DNA of 64,000 nt, taken from the NCBI RefSeq assembly GCF_014202905.1, contig NZ_JACHHY010000007.1, positions 62,001 through 126,000 of the forward strand. Direction: 5' to 3'. The translations under genes were made by a program, and so were the position numbers. Shown here piece by piece: positions 19,975 to 28,878 of this stretch (position 1 is its first letter; every line of letters begins with the position of its first letter). Under the pieces are notes generated by a model. It saw nothing but the letters and a program-made list of their open reading frames with translations, did no database searches and was not told where the DNA came from. This stretch comes from Chitinivorax tropicus. GTDB taxonomy: Bacteria; Pseudomonadota; Gammaproteobacteria; Burkholderiales; SCOH01.

Positions 19975-20910
19975 TTACCACAATGCCTCATTAAACGCCG
20001 CTTGGTAGGCGGTTGCAAGGCTATCCCGATCAAAGGTGTGATTCTGGGGGCCGCGGCAGGCGATTTTCAATGAGCCTAGCAGCGAAGCCAGCCGGCCAGT
20101 CTTTTCCCATGACCACTCATGTTCGATGCCATAGATCAAGCCGGCGCGATAGGCGTCACCACAACCCGTTGGATCAACAACGGCAGTGGCGGGCACACTG
20201 GGGATCTTCACGACGCGATCTTCGGTGTAGATGTCCGACCCATCTGCGCCGCGTGTCACCACCAGCGCCTTGACCCGTGTGGCAAGCTCCGACAATGTAA
20301 GCCCAGTGCGCTCCTGCAGCAGCTGGGCCTCATAATCGTTGACTGCCATATAGTCTGCAAGTTCAATGAAGCTCAATAACTCCTCGCCATTGAACAGCGG
20401 CAGGCCCTGGCCCGGATCGAAGATGAAGGGGATGCCTGCATCCTTGAACTCCTGAGCATGCTGGATCATGCCCTGGCGACCATCTGGTGCAATAATGCCA
20501 ATATCCACGGCTTTCGCGTCGGCAACGTGATTCAGATGAGACTCGGCCATGGCGCCGGGGTGGAATGCGGTAATCTGGTTATCGTCCAGATCTGTTGTGA
20601 TGAAGGCTTGTGCCGTAAAGCTACCGTGAATACGGTGGACATGGGTCTGTGGAATGCCCAAGGTCTCCAGGCGGATCTGATACGGAGCAAAATCGTCACC
20701 GACCGTCGCCATGATCAAGGGCTCGCCGCCCAGCAATTTCAGGTTGTAGGCGATGTTGCCCGCCGTGCCACCAAATTCACGACGCATTTCTGGAACCAGG
20801 AAAGACACGCTGAGCATGTGGACTTTCTCCGGCAAAATGTGGTGGCGAAAACGATCCTGAAAGACCATGATGGTGTCAAACGCCATTGAGCCGCAGATCA
20901 GCGCATTCAT
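19975..20910 (-). CDS. PfkB-family sugar or nucleoside kinase
   Basis: 311-residue ribokinase-family kinase. The N-terminal Gly-rich motif REFGGTAGNIAYNLKLLG is near 45-62, and the C-terminal PfkB signature VDPTGCGDAYRAG near 251-263 contains the catalytic Asp (GCGD, with Cys where Ala is more usual). Related proteins are annotated as adenosine kinase or unspecific carbohydrate kinase; the substrate cannot be told from sequence. SD-like AAGGAAAC lies before the ATG. It is divergent from the PilZ gene across a short gap. Confidence 0.85.
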   Translation of the reverse strand: MNALICGSMAFDTIMVFQDRFRHHILPEKVHMLSVSFLVPEMRREFGGTAGNIAYNLKLLGGEPLIMATVGDDFAPYQIRLETLGIPQTHVHRIHGSFTAQAFITTDLDDNQITAFHPGAMAESHLNHVADAKAVDIGIIAPDGRQGMIQHAQEFKDAGIPFIFDPGQGLPLFNGEELLSFIELADYMAVNDYEAQLLQERTGLTLSELATRVKALVVTRGADGSDIYTEDRVVKIPSVPATAVVDPTGCGDAYRAGLIYGIEHEWSWEKTGRLASLLGSLKIACRGPQNHTFDRDSLATAYQAAFNEALW

Positions 20911-20966
20911 TTTGGTTTCCTTGAGTTGAAATTGGCGGCGATTCTAGCATGAGGGCCTTGTACGAT

Positions 20967-21320
20967 ATGGAAAATCGAATACATTCCCGTGCCAAATTGA
21001 AGACATGGGTCAAAGTGATTCCGGCAGACGGGCATAGCGTGATCGGCAATATTGAGGATATCTCCGCAGGTGGGATCGGTGTATTGGACAATCAACCATT
21101 GCCACCCGGTAAGGACTGCCATGTCATCTTTATGTTGCATGACAATCGTGGCGAGCACTTGTTGCAGGCACGGTGTTTGGTCACGAGCTGTATGCCGGTC
21201 AGCGGTACGCATTTTCATCTCGGCCTGCAGTTCCTCGATTTCATCAGCTCCCCATCCGAAACGTTACACGCCATTGACCACTTCCTGACCTGGCAGACCA
21301 CATTCGGTGAGGAAGCCTAG
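20967..21320 (+). CDS. PilZ-domain protein
   Basis: About 117 residues forming a single PilZ domain. An Arg-containing entry motif (RIHSRAK) lies near the start, DISAGGIGVLD near 36 carries the DxSxxG motif, and GLQFLDF near 90 closes the barrel. PilZ domains bind cyclic di-GMP through the RxxxR and DxSxxG motifs; here the first motif is RIHSR, so binding is plausible. Targets may include motility or cell envelope functions. An upstream ATG at 20949 is in frame; neither has a strong SD. Confidence 0.82.
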   Translation: MENRIHSRAKLKTWVKVIPADGHSVIGNIEDISAGGIGVLDNQPLPPGKDCHVIFMLHDNRGEHLLQARCLVTSCMPVSGTHFHLGLQFLDFISSPSETLHAIDHFLTWQTTFGEEA

Positions 21321-21371
21321 CAAGGGCGTAATTGGCTGGCGGGTGCTGATGCGCAACCACACCAAAGGTCG

Positions 21372-21773
21372 CTAGCGATATTTGCGCCATTCTTCCGGCG
21401 TGGCGTCATGGTCGCCGTGCGCATGATGTTGCCAGATATGAATGTGGATTTCCTTAGGCTTTTTGATCAGGCGTTCAGGGCATTGCAAGTTGTCCCGTTG
21501 CACCTGTTCACAGTAAGTGATCAATGCGCGTTTCAAGCGCATGGTCAAGCTACCATCCAGATGAAAACCTAGCTGCAGCAGCCAAGCCTCGATTTCAGCC
21601 AGGCAGTGGTGATGTAGTGAATATTGGACAATCAGCCGGTATCCAGCCGGGTGGCTGATGATCTCAAGTGTGGGTAGATGGCAGAGCAGTTGTGCTGCTT
21701 GGCGGGTCTGTTCAGGCGGCCACGGGGCGAACCGTATTTCACGGGTCTTGATGAAGTCGGATGACTCGATCAT
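21372..21773 (-). CDS. Unknown protein with His-rich C-terminus
   Basis: About 133 residues from the ATG at 21773, which follows the ctpA terminator. The central part (VQYSLHHHCLAEIEAWLLQLGFHLD) resembles the beta-alpha-beta layout of a small metal-binding or ferredoxin-like fold, and the C-terminus carries HIHIWQHHAHGDHD. I do not recognise the family. The His cluster suggests metal binding. An earlier start at 21800 would overlap the terminator stem and is unlikely. Confidence 0.6.
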   Translation of the reverse strand: MIESSDFIKTREIRFAPWPPEQTRQAAQLLCHLPTLEIISHPAGYRLIVQYSLHHHCLAEIEAWLLQLGFHLDGSLTMRLKRALITYCEQVQRDNLQCPERLIKKPKEIHIHIWQHHAHGDHDATPEEWRKYR

Positions 21774-21792
21774 GGAGGCCTCCCGCACAATC

Positions 21793-21823
21793 TGAAACAA
21801 ACGGGCCGCTTGAGCGGCCCGTT
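21793..21823 (-). terminator. Intrinsic terminator after ctpA
   Basis: On the minus strand AACGGGCCGC, loop TCAA, GCGGCCCGTT and then TGTTTC follow the ctpA stop by 6 bp: a perfect 10-bp stem. Confidence 0.8.
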
Positions 21824-21829
21824 GATCAA

Positions 21830-23281
21830 TCAGGATTTGCTGCCTAGTTTGTTGACAACAATCTGCTGCACTTTCAACACATTCAATGCTTGTTGCAGCT
21901 GGTAGTCCTGTTTCGAGCCAAATTCGATCGGGCCTTCGGCCTTCGCGTCATCAGCCTTATCGGTCTTGTTGCTTGCTGGCGCCTTGGGCTTGGCCGCAGG
22001 TTTGGCTGCTTCTTTGTCCTTGGGTTTATCGCCTGATTTGTCCGGCTCGCCACCTTGGGTGTTTTCCAAGTGGCCGGCCAAGTCCGCTTCCCGGACACGG
22101 AAGCCACCGAACCCATCGATCGCGCTGACCCGTGCTTCTTCGACCTCTACATCCGGCACGATACCCTTAGCTTGGATCGAACGGCCATTCGGCGTGTAGT
22201 AACGTGCCGTGGTCAGCTTGATGCCGGTGGTGGCTGACAAGGGCAGAACGGTCTGGACCGACCCTTTGCCAAAGGTCTGGGTGCCGACGATGATGGCGCG
22301 TTTGTGGTCTTGCAATGCGCCCGCCACAATCTCAGATGCTGAGGCCGAGCCGCCATTGACCAGCACTACCATGGGCAGATTCTTCACATCTTTGGGCAGG
22401 TTCTTCAGGGGGTCGTCACCACGCCGCGCGTAATCCTCCTTGGTGGTGGAGCGGCGCATCTTGGCATCCTGCACACGTCCATCGGTATAGACTACCAAGG
22501 TATTGCTGGGCAGGAAGGCGGCTGAAACACCAACCGCTGCGTCTAGCAGCCCACCGGGGTCATTGCGCAAGTCCAGTACAAAGCCCTTCAGCGTACCTTT
22601 ATTTTGCTTGTACAGGCTGTCAATCGCCTTGGCCAGATCCTCTACCGTGTGCTCTTGGAACTGCGAAATGCGTACATAGCCATAGCCGTCGTCCAGCAAT
22701 TTGTTCCGGACACTTTGCACTTTGATGACGGAGCGGGTCAGTGTAAAGGTCAGTGGTTTGTTCTCACCTTTGCGCGCAACAGTCAGGGTGATGGTGGTAT
22801 TGGGTTTGCCACGCATCTTTTTGACTGCATCATTGAGCGTCATGCCACGAACATTGGTGTCATCGAGTTTGATGATGTAATCACCGGCGCGCATGCCTGC
22901 TTTGAATGCTGGGCTGTCTTCAATCGGAGAGATGACTTTGACGACGCCGTCCTCCATTCCGACTTCCAGCCCCAGGCCACCGAATTCACCTTGTGTGGAT
23001 TCACGCAGATCTTTGAAGGCGTTCTCATCCAGATAGGCGGAGTGCGGATCGAGACCCGACAACATGCCATTGATCGCCTCGCGGATCAGTTTTTTGTCCT
23101 CTACGGGCTCGACATAATCTGCTTTGACACGACCAAACACATCGGTAAAGGCACGCAGATCTTCAACCGGGAGCGGCTGGGGCTCCGCCTTGTCTGCGAT
23201 GGCGCTGAAGTTGAGGCTCAGTAACACGCCAATCACCACACCGGCAGATACCAAGCTGAATTTCTGAACGTTATTACGCAT
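21830..23281 (-). CDS. ctpA: C-terminal processing protease, S41 family
   Basis: About 483 residues. A signal or anchor helix (about 8-28) precedes the N-terminal cap domain, a PDZ domain (about 85-165, with GGLGLEVG and SPAFKAGMRAGDYI) and the S41 protease domain with catalytic Ser in GGSASASEIVAGAL and Lys in GTQTFGKGSVQ. The C-terminus has a Lys/Ala/Pro-rich spacer (about 395-440). It processes or degrades periplasmic proteins, often peptidoglycan hydrolases. It follows envC with a gap of about 75 bp; gpmI-envC-ctpA is the common order. Confidence 0.95.
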   Translation of the reverse strand: MRNNVQKFSLVSAGVVIGVLLSLNFSAIADKAEPQPLPVEDLRAFTDVFGRVKADYVEPVEDKKLIREAINGMLSGLDPHSAYLDENAFKDLRESTQGEFGGLGLEVGMEDGVVKVISPIEDSPAFKAGMRAGDYIIKLDDTNVRGMTLNDAVKKMRGKPNTTITLTVARKGENKPLTFTLTRSVIKVQSVRNKLLDDGYGYVRISQFQEHTVEDLAKAIDSLYKQNKGTLKGFVLDLRNDPGGLLDAAVGVSAAFLPSNTLVVYTDGRVQDAKMRRSTTKEDYARRGDDPLKNLPKDVKNLPMVVLVNGGSASASEIVAGALQDHKRAIIVGTQTFGKGSVQTVLPLSATTGIKLTTARYYTPNGRSIQAKGIVPDVEVEEARVSAIDGFGGFRVREADLAGHLENTQGGEPDKSGDKPKDKEAAKPAAKPKAPASNKTDKADDAKAEGPIEFGSKQDYQLQQALNVLKVQQIVVNKLGSKS

Positions 23282-23356
23282 GAACGCGCCTTGCCTCCTG
23301 ATACGCTTTTGTTTACGGGTAACCGTTGAATGCCATGTCTGGATCAACCAGCGATG

Positions 23357-24673
23357 CTAATTGGCCCATTGTGCAGGATTCAATGGTTTACCCAAATGTC
23401 TCAATTCAAAGTATAACCCGGTTTCATCAGCCCCGCCGGTATTCCCGGCATGGGCAACGACATCACCGGCGTTGACACGGTCACCAGGCTGTTTGAGTAC
23501 AGATTCATTGTGGCCATATAGACTCAAATAGCCGCCACCATGATCGATTATCAGCAGGTTGCCAAAGCCACGTAGCCAGTCGGCAAACACGACCCGACCA
23601 GTGGCAACGGCATGAATCGGGTCGCTGCTATTGGTCCGGATGAATATTCCTTTCCAGGTGGTGCCACCGTCGCCTCGTGTATCACCAAACCGGTGGCGGA
23701 TTTCCCCTCGGGCCGGTAAACGGAGCTTGCCTTTGAGCGCGACGAAATTTGCCCCGCTTTGTGAAGCATCCGGTATCTGGTCATTCCGCTCCAGCCGCTC
23801 TGGAGGGTTAGATGTCATATTGCCAGGTTTGGTTTCCTGTGCAGGGGGATTGCGATTGGTGTTGGACTGGGCTTTCTGGCGAGCTTTCGCCTGCTCGGCT
23901 GCCCGCTTGGCCGCACGTTCACGTTCCGCCTTGGCGCGCTGTTCCGCCAATCTTGCCAGGCGTTCGATCAGCTGGGTCAGTCGTTGCTCATCTGCTTTGA
24001 GCTTATCAACCTGCATGCGGCGTGTCTTCAGCTCTGCCGATATCTTGTTGAATGTATCGGCCTTGACCTGTTTTTGCTCTTCCAAGGCTTTTTTGTGCTG
24101 ACGTTTCTCCAGCTCTAACGATTGCAGCTCGCGTTCTTTGGCTGCCGTCTGTTCCACCAGTTGTTTGAGGGTGACGATCTGTCGCTTCAATTCGCTGATC
24201 AGTTTCGCCTCAGCTTCGGCAATGTAGCGGTAATACCCAAGCTCCCGTTGTGCAGAGGCCAGATCCTGATTGGACAGGATCAATTTGATCGCATCCAGCT
24301 CGCCGGCGCGGTAGTGGGCAATCAGCAACTTGGCCAATTGCTGCTGCCGACTTTCGACTTCCTGATGGCGGCGCGATAAGTCCTCCTTCAATACCTGCAG
24401 CTCCTGGCGGAGCTGTTGATGTTCTCGGCTGAGTTGGCTGAGTGTGCGCCGCGCGGTGGAGATCGCCTGCTCCGAGGCTTTCAATGCATCAGAAGCCTCG
24501 GCCTTGACCGCTTCACCCTGCTGAATCTGCTGTTGCAGGTCTTCAATCTGCTGTTTCAGCTCTTGTAGCTCGGCTTTGGAGGTTTCCGACCCCTTGGCCT
24601 TGGGCGCCGCGAAGGCAATTGGCGCTGCAGCGGGCAGCGCCAACGATAACAAAGCAATCAGTAATCTTTTCAC
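23357..24673 (-). CDS. envC: Murein hydrolase activator EnvC
   Basis: 438 residues: signal peptide (to about AFA|APK), long coiled coils (about 28-260, rich in Gln, Glu, Lys), a low-complexity linker (about 260-300) and a C-terminal LytM domain (about 320-435). LytM motifs are partly degenerate (HRFGDTRGD, YGHNESVL, FELRHLG), as expected for EnvC-type activators that switch on amidases rather than cut peptidoglycan. The likely client is AmiC encoded nearby. The start overlaps the gpmI stop by 4 bp. Confidence 0.93.
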   Translation of the reverse strand: MKRLLIALLSLALPAAAPIAFAAPKAKGSETSKAELQELKQQIEDLQQQIQQGEAVKAEASDALKASEQAISTARRTLSQLSREHQQLRQELQVLKEDLSRRHQEVESRQQQLAKLLIAHYRAGELDAIKLILSNQDLASAQRELGYYRYIAEAEAKLISELKRQIVTLKQLVEQTAAKERELQSLELEKRQHKKALEEQKQVKADTFNKISAELKTRRMQVDKLKADEQRLTQLIERLARLAEQRAKAERERAAKRAAEQAKARQKAQSNTNRNPPAQETKPGNMTSNPPERLERNDQIPDASQSGANFVALKGKLRLPARGEIRHRFGDTRGDGGTTWKGIFIRTNSSDPIHAVATGRVVFADWLRGFGNLLIIDHGGGYLSLYGHNESVLKQPGDRVNAGDVVAHAGNTGGADETGLYFELRHLGKPLNPAQWAN

Positions 24674-26196
24674 GCGAATTGAATCAGGGAATGACCCGTC
24701 ATTTCTGCCGGTTTAGGTAGTCCCATCATGTGCAACAAGGTGGGCGCCACGTCTTGCAAAGCCCCGGTTTCGGCCAGGGTGGCCGGGCGGCCCACATATA
24801 AGAAAGGCACCAGATTGGTGGTATGTTGCGTATGCATCTGCCCGCTGACATCATCATGCATCATCTCGGCATTGCCATGGTCGGCAGTGATCAACACCTC
24901 CACCCCCGCTTTTTGCGCCGCCTCGACAACACGGCCCAGGCATTGATCCAGTGTCTCGATGGCGCGTTTGGCGGCATCAAATATCCCAGTGTGGCCTACC
25001 ATGTCACCATTGGCATAGTTGCAGATCATAGCGGCATATTGCCCGCTCTCAATGGCTGCTACCAGCTTGTCAGTTACCTCAAATGCACTCATCTCGGGTT
25101 GCAGATCGTAGGTAGCCACCTTGGGAGAGGGGATCAGGATACGATCTTCACCAGGGAAGGGCTGCTCTTCGCCGCCACTCAGGAAATAAGTGACATGTGG
25201 ATACTTTTCAGTTTCAGCAATGCGCAATTGCTTCAGCCCTTGATTGGCCAAGTATTCACCGAGTGTATTGCTGAAGTGTTGTGGCGGGAATGCGACTGGG
25301 TTGGTATAGGCCTCCCCATAACTGGACATTGAACAAAAATAGGACAGGTTGGGTGTGGCCTTGCGAGGAAAACCATCAAAAGTCTTCCAATTCAGGGCCT
25401 GAGTCAGCTGGCGGGCGCGATCGGCGCGGAAATTGATGAAAATCACCGCATCTCCATCCCGTATCGGCAACGCTTGGCCAATGATGGTGGGTTTGACGAA
25501 TTCATCGTTCTCACCACGCTCATAAGCAGCGGCCAAGCCCTGTGATGCTGTAGCTGCCTGGTATGCAGCCACACCCTGCGTCAGCATGTCATAGACTGGC
25601 TCGACGCGCTCCCAGCGCTTGTCGCGATCCATGGCGAAGTAGCGCCCAGACAAGGTGGCAATGCGGCCACCGTACTCCTTGCAAGCGGCTTCCAGCTTGG
25701 CCAGGTAGGCTTCCGCGCTACGAGGTGGCGTATCACGCCCATCCAGAAACGCATGTACGGCTATGGCAGACAAGCCATGTTGAGCGGCCAGTTTGAGCAA
25801 GGCAAACAGATGGTTTTCGTGGCTGTGCACACCGCCATCCGATACCAGACCCATCAGATGTAAAGTGCCACCCGTCCGTTTTGCCTGTTGAACCGCCTCA
25901 ACCAGCGTGGGGTTGTCGAAGAACGCACCGGTTTCGATATCGTAATCGATGCGTGAAATGTCCTGACGAATGACCCGTCCAGCGCCGATGTTCAGGTGCC
26001 CGACTTCTGAATTGCCAAACTGATGTGCCGGCAACCCCACAAATTGCTCAGAAGCATTGATGGTGGTGTAAGGATAGCGCTGACACAAGCTGTCCCAGTT
26101 GGGCTTATGCGCATGCAAGATCGCGTTATCGTCGCCTTCGAGGCGATGACCAAAGCCATCGAGAATCAACAAAACAACAGGTTTAACAGTGTTCAT
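24670..26196 (-). CDS. gpmI: 2,3-bisphosphoglycerate-independent phosphoglycerate mutase
   Basis: 508-residue metalloenzyme converting 3-phosphoglycerate to 2-phosphoglycerate in glycolysis. The alkaline-phosphatase-like parts are clear: LLILDGFGH with metal-binding Asp, NASEQFVGLPAHQFGNSEVGH carrying the catalytic Ser in GNSEVGH, the bisphosphoglycerate-binding VHAFLDGRDTPPRSA block, ICNYANGDMVGHTG and TADHGNAE. Full length is normal. First gene of the gpmI-envC-ctpA set. Confidence 0.97.
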   Translation of the reverse strand: MNTVKPVVLLILDGFGHRLEGDDNAILHAHKPNWDSLCQRYPYTTINASEQFVGLPAHQFGNSEVGHLNIGAGRVIRQDISRIDYDIETGAFFDNPTLVEAVQQAKRTGGTLHLMGLVSDGGVHSHENHLFALLKLAAQHGLSAIAVHAFLDGRDTPPRSAEAYLAKLEAACKEYGGRIATLSGRYFAMDRDKRWERVEPVYDMLTQGVAAYQAATASQGLAAAYERGENDEFVKPTIIGQALPIRDGDAVIFINFRADRARQLTQALNWKTFDGFPRKATPNLSYFCSMSSYGEAYTNPVAFPPQHFSNTLGEYLANQGLKQLRIAETEKYPHVTYFLSGGEEQPFPGEDRILIPSPKVATYDLQPEMSAFEVTDKLVAAIESGQYAAMICNYANGDMVGHTGIFDAAKRAIETLDQCLGRVVEAAQKAGVEVLITADHGNAEMMHDDVSGQMHTQHTTNLVPFLYVGRPATLAETGALQDVAPTLLHMMGLPKPAEMTGHSLIQFA

Positions 26197-26361
26197 ATCA
26201 GTAACAAGCTTTCACCGGACGAAGAGCATGTGATATTTTACCAGTGAAAATGGCCCGCCCAATCAGGAAATGCACGAAGCACTCTCGGTTTATCCAAAAA
26301 GGTGTTATGTTTACGCCCCTAGTCTGGTACTTGGATGCATGCAAATTGGCTTGAATGGCAA

Positions 26362-26392
26362 TTGCAAGGCTGGTATCATTAGAATATTCTAA
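26362..26392 (+). promoter_or_regulatory. Promoter with palindromic operator before the ArsR-type gene
   Basis: -35 TTGCAA (26362-26367) and -10 TATTCT (26385-26390) are 17 bp apart. The perfect 14-bp palindrome TTAGAATATTCTAA (26379-26392) covers the -10 element; an imperfect GGTAT/ATACC arm extends it. This is the layout of an autorepressing ArsR-family regulator. The start of transcription would be near 26397, 60 bp before the gene. Confidence 0.6.
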
Positions 26393-26456
26393 TACCAATC
26401 CGCCCTGGCTTTTTGTCAAGAGCGGGTGTGCAGACTTTTTTGGGGAACGCTGAATT

Positions 26457-26777
26457 ATGACTCAAGACACCGCCGACGATTTGTTGGTGATGGATGACCA
26501 GATCGAGCAGGCATCACGCGCCATGAAGGCGATGTCGCATCCGATTCGCCTGAAGATTCTTTATGTTCTCGGTGATCGGGAAGTCAGCGTTCAGGATATC
26601 GTTGACCAGGTCGGCACCTCCCAAAGCAATATCTCTCAGCACCTGGCCATCATGCGCGACAAAGGCGTGTTGCGCACCCGAAAGGATGCCAACCGTGTCT
26701 ACTACCGTGTGGGCGATGCGCGCACCCTGGAGGTGATCGGGATGATCCACGATGTATTCTGTGGTTTCACCAAGTAA
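26457..26777 (+). CDS. ArsR-family transcriptional regulator without metal site
   Basis: 106 residues with a winged helix-turn-helix: AMSHPIRLKILYVLG, SVQDIVDQVGTSQSNISQHLAIMRDKGVL split over the recognition helix, and the wing NRVYYRVGD. It has a single Cys near the C-terminus and none in the alpha3 helix or at the N-terminus, so neither the arsenic CxxC nor the two-Cys persulfide (BigR/SqrR) sensor is present. It probably senses something else or works without an inducer. A palindrome over its own promoter suggests autorepression. It is followed by an intrinsic terminator, then grxC-trxC. Confidence 0.85.
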   Translation: MTQDTADDLLVMDDQIEQASRAMKAMSHPIRLKILYVLGDREVSVQDIVDQVGTSQSNISQHLAIMRDKGVLRTRKDANRVYYRVGDARTLEVIGMIHDVFCGFTK

Positions 26778-26795
26778 CGGTCAGCCCATATTCCG

Positions 26796-26825
26796 ACAAA
26801 CGGCCTGCAAATGCAGGCCGTTTGT
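26796..26825. terminator. Intrinsic terminator after the ArsR-type gene
   Basis: ACAAACGGCCTGC, loop AAAT and GCAGGCCGTTTGT form a perfect 13-bp stem followed by CATTTC. It works as a terminator mainly on the plus strand, isolating the regulator from grxC. Confidence 0.75.
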
Positions 26826-26936
26826 CATTTCTGCGCTTGAATTTACACCAATCACCATCACATATATGTTTTGCGGTTTTTGTCGGCATGGGTAGCCTGT
26901 CATGCCCCCGTTCATGTATGTAATAAGGAGTGTGCT

Positions 26937-27197
26937 GTGGCTGAAGTTGTGATGTATTCCACCGTTGTCTGCCCATACTGTGTGGCAGCTGAGCGACTGT
27001 TGACCAGTAAAGGCGTGGGTGAAATCCGTAAGATCCTGATCGACCAGGACCCGGCATTGCGTGATGAAATGATCGAGCGGACAGGGCGTCGCACTGTGCC
27101 CCAGATTTTCATTGGGGATCATCATGTCGGTGGTTTTGATGATCTGTCTGCATTGGATCGGGCGGGCGGCTTGCAGCCTTTGCTGGCAGGCGAGTGA
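26937..27197 (+). CDS. grxC: Glutaredoxin 3
   Basis: 86-residue glutaredoxin with the dithiol site CPYC (VVCPYCVAA, about residue 12), cis-Pro in RRTVPQIFIGDHHVGGFDDL and the GSH-binding GG. It reduces disulfides with glutathione in the cytoplasm. The start is a GTG at 26937, preceded by AAGGAG at 6 bases; longer in-frame starts lack an SD. trxC follows after 12 bp, so both thiol reductants are co-transcribed. Confidence 0.93.
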   Translation: MAEVVMYSTVVCPYCVAAERLLTSKGVGEIRKILIDQDPALRDEMIERTGRRTVPQIFIGDHHVGGFDDLSALDRAGGLQPLLAGE

Positions 27198-27209
27198 AAA
27201 GGAGTCGTC

Positions 27210-27632
27210 ATGCACCTGGTCTGCTCACAGTGTTTCGGCATCAACAACGTACCAGATGAACGGCTGGAGGATGCGCCCAAGTGCGGCCATTGCAAACAAC
27301 CAGTCCTGTCAGCCGCTCCTGTCGAGTTGGATGCATCCAATTTTGACCGTTTTATCGGGCATAATGGTCTGCCGGTAGTGGTGGATTTCTGGGCTCCATG
27401 GTGTGGCCCATGCCGCTCGTTTGCACCGCTGTTTGCCCAGGCTGCGGCGGTGGAAATGGCCCATTTCCGCTTCGCCAAGGTGGACACCGAGGCGCACCAT
27501 GCGCTGGCAGCGCGGTTTGGTATTCGCAGCATTCCTACTCTGGCCATCTTTCGGGATGGGCAAGAGGTGGATCGTGTCTCGGGTGCGTTGCCCCCGAGGC
27601 AGTTTGCGGAATGGCTGGCGGAGCATGCCTAG
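27210..27632 (+). CDS. trxC: Thioredoxin 2
   Basis: 140-residue thioredoxin with an N-terminal zinc ribbon (CSQC at about 5-8 and CGHC at about 29-32) and the active site WCGPC near residue 68. The zinc ribbon distinguishes TrxC from TrxA. It is often induced by oxidative stress. AAAAGGAG lies 6 bases before the ATG. It forms an operon with grxC. Confidence 0.95.
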   Translation: MHLVCSQCFGINNVPDERLEDAPKCGHCKQPVLSAAPVELDASNFDRFIGHNGLPVVVDFWAPWCGPCRSFAPLFAQAAAVEMAHFRFAKVDTEAHHALAARFGIRSIPTLAIFRDGQEVDRVSGALPPRQFAEWLAEHA

Positions 27633-27980
27633 GTTTCATTGATTCGGTTTCACGGCTCGCGTGGTTGTCGTCAATCGCCTGTATGGATGGTGGTAAGGTG
27701 TGCGTTGTCAACGGGCTTAAGCTCAAAATCAGGCTGATGTCGGCCATGAATTTGTGACAACATAAGCTAAATGTTTGATTTCCATCATTCCTTTTGTGGC
27801 GGAAACGGCCTCTGCGCCCCTGATGAGCCGCTGATGGGGCTGATTGCCTGATTCCCCTTGTATTGAAAGGAAAACATGGCAATTGGCGGTAGGGAAGTGC
27901 GTCCCTTGGCTGGGCTCAAGATTCGTGAGATGATTGCAGCCTGCTTTACCTTTTATTGAAACATCATTCAGGACAATATA
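27633..27980. other. Intergenic region before secB
   Basis: No gene is supported here. I found no convincing terminator for trxC and no clear -35/-10 pair for secB. A TATAAT at 27977-27982 overlaps the secB start codon and cannot be its -10. Confidence 0.6.
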
Positions 27981-28448
27981 ATGAGCGACCAACAACAGAG
28001 CGAACAACAACCGGTGTTCCAGATCGAGAAAATTTATGTCAGAGACATGTCGCTGGAAATCCCGCATGCACCGCAAGTGTTCCTCGACCGCAGCCAGCCT
28101 GAAATCGATATGCAGCTGCGTACCAACAGCACCAAGATCGACGAAGGCTACTATGAGAACGTGCTGACGGTGACCGTGACTGCCAAGGCGGGCGACAAGA
28201 CCATGTTCCTGGCTGAAGCATCCCAAGCTGGTATCTTCCAGATCCGCAATGTGCCGGAGGAGGACATGAGCCCGATCCTGGGTATTGGTTGCCCGAACAT
28301 TCTGTTCCCATACGTCCGTGAGACCATTTCTGATATGGTGAACCGCGCTGGCTTCCCGCCGGTGATCCTGGCACCGATCAACTTCGAAGTATTGTATGCA
28401 CAACAACAGGCTTCGAATGAACAGCAAGCACCTGCTGCTACTCACTAA
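27981..28448 (+). CDS. secB: Protein-export chaperone SecB
   Basis: 155-residue cytoplasmic chaperone that keeps preproteins unfolded and delivers them to SecA. Recognisable blocks are [41 protein letters not shown] and the conserved [13 protein letters not shown]. The C-terminal tail is Gln/Ala-rich. SD AGGA lies before the ATG. The end overlaps the SH3 protein start; secB-gpsA linkage is normal. Confidence 0.97.
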   Translation: MSDQQQSEQQPVFQIEKIYVRDMSLEIPHAPQVFLDRSQPEIDMQLRTNSTKIDEGYYENVLTVTVTAKAGDKTMFLAEASQAGIFQIRNVPEEDMSPILGIGCPNILFPYVRETISDMVNRAGFPPVILAPINFEVLYAQQQASNEQQAPAATH

Positions 28449-28878
28449 GCTGTTGCTGTCCTGGCTGCCGGCATGCCTGCCGGCGGCTGCTTCTGCTCTC
28501 GACTTCCAGTCGGTCGCCCCCGGTGTGGCCATCCTGCGCACCGCGCCATCTGTTCAAGCCAAACCTATATTTGTACTAAGCCGCGCTACGCCGCTCGAAG
28601 TCATGTTGTTGGATGGCGATTGGGCCAAGGTGCGGGATCGCGACGGCACCATGGGTTGGCTCGAACGAAAACGGCTGTCCACCCGGAGCATGGTGGTGGT
28701 GAATCTCAAGCGCACCGTGGTTCGCGCCAAAGCCGATGAGTCGGCATCTGTTTTGTTCGAAGTTGAGAAAGACGTATTGTTGGAAGCGCTGGAGCGTCCA
28801 AACAGCGGATGGGTCAAGGTCAGGCTGCAAAACGGCCCGGTTGGCTTCATCCGTTTGAATGAGATCTGGGGAATGTGA
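28417..28878 (+). CDS. Secreted SH3-domain protein
   Basis: About 153 residues with a signal peptide (to about ASA|LDF) and two bacterial SH3 (SH3b) repeats: residues about 25-80 ([30 protein letters not shown]) and about 85-150 ([31 protein letters not shown]). Such domains bind peptidoglycan or proteins in the periplasm. It lies between secB and gpsA with overlaps on both sides (31 bp with secB, ATG overlapping TGA of gpsA). Confidence 0.82.
   Translation: MNSKHLLLLTKLLLSWLPACLPAAASALDFQSVAPGVAILRTAPSVQAKPIFVLSRATPLEVMLLDGDWAKVRDRDGTMGWLERKRLSTRSMVVVNLKRTVVRAKADESASVLFEVEKDVLLEALERPNSGWVKVRLQNGPVGFIRLNEIWGM

Noticed and set aside
27977-27982. Perfect TATAAT as a secB promoter -10
   Set aside because: It overlaps the secB start codon and a matching -35 would be only 15 bp away; a transcript could not include the SD.
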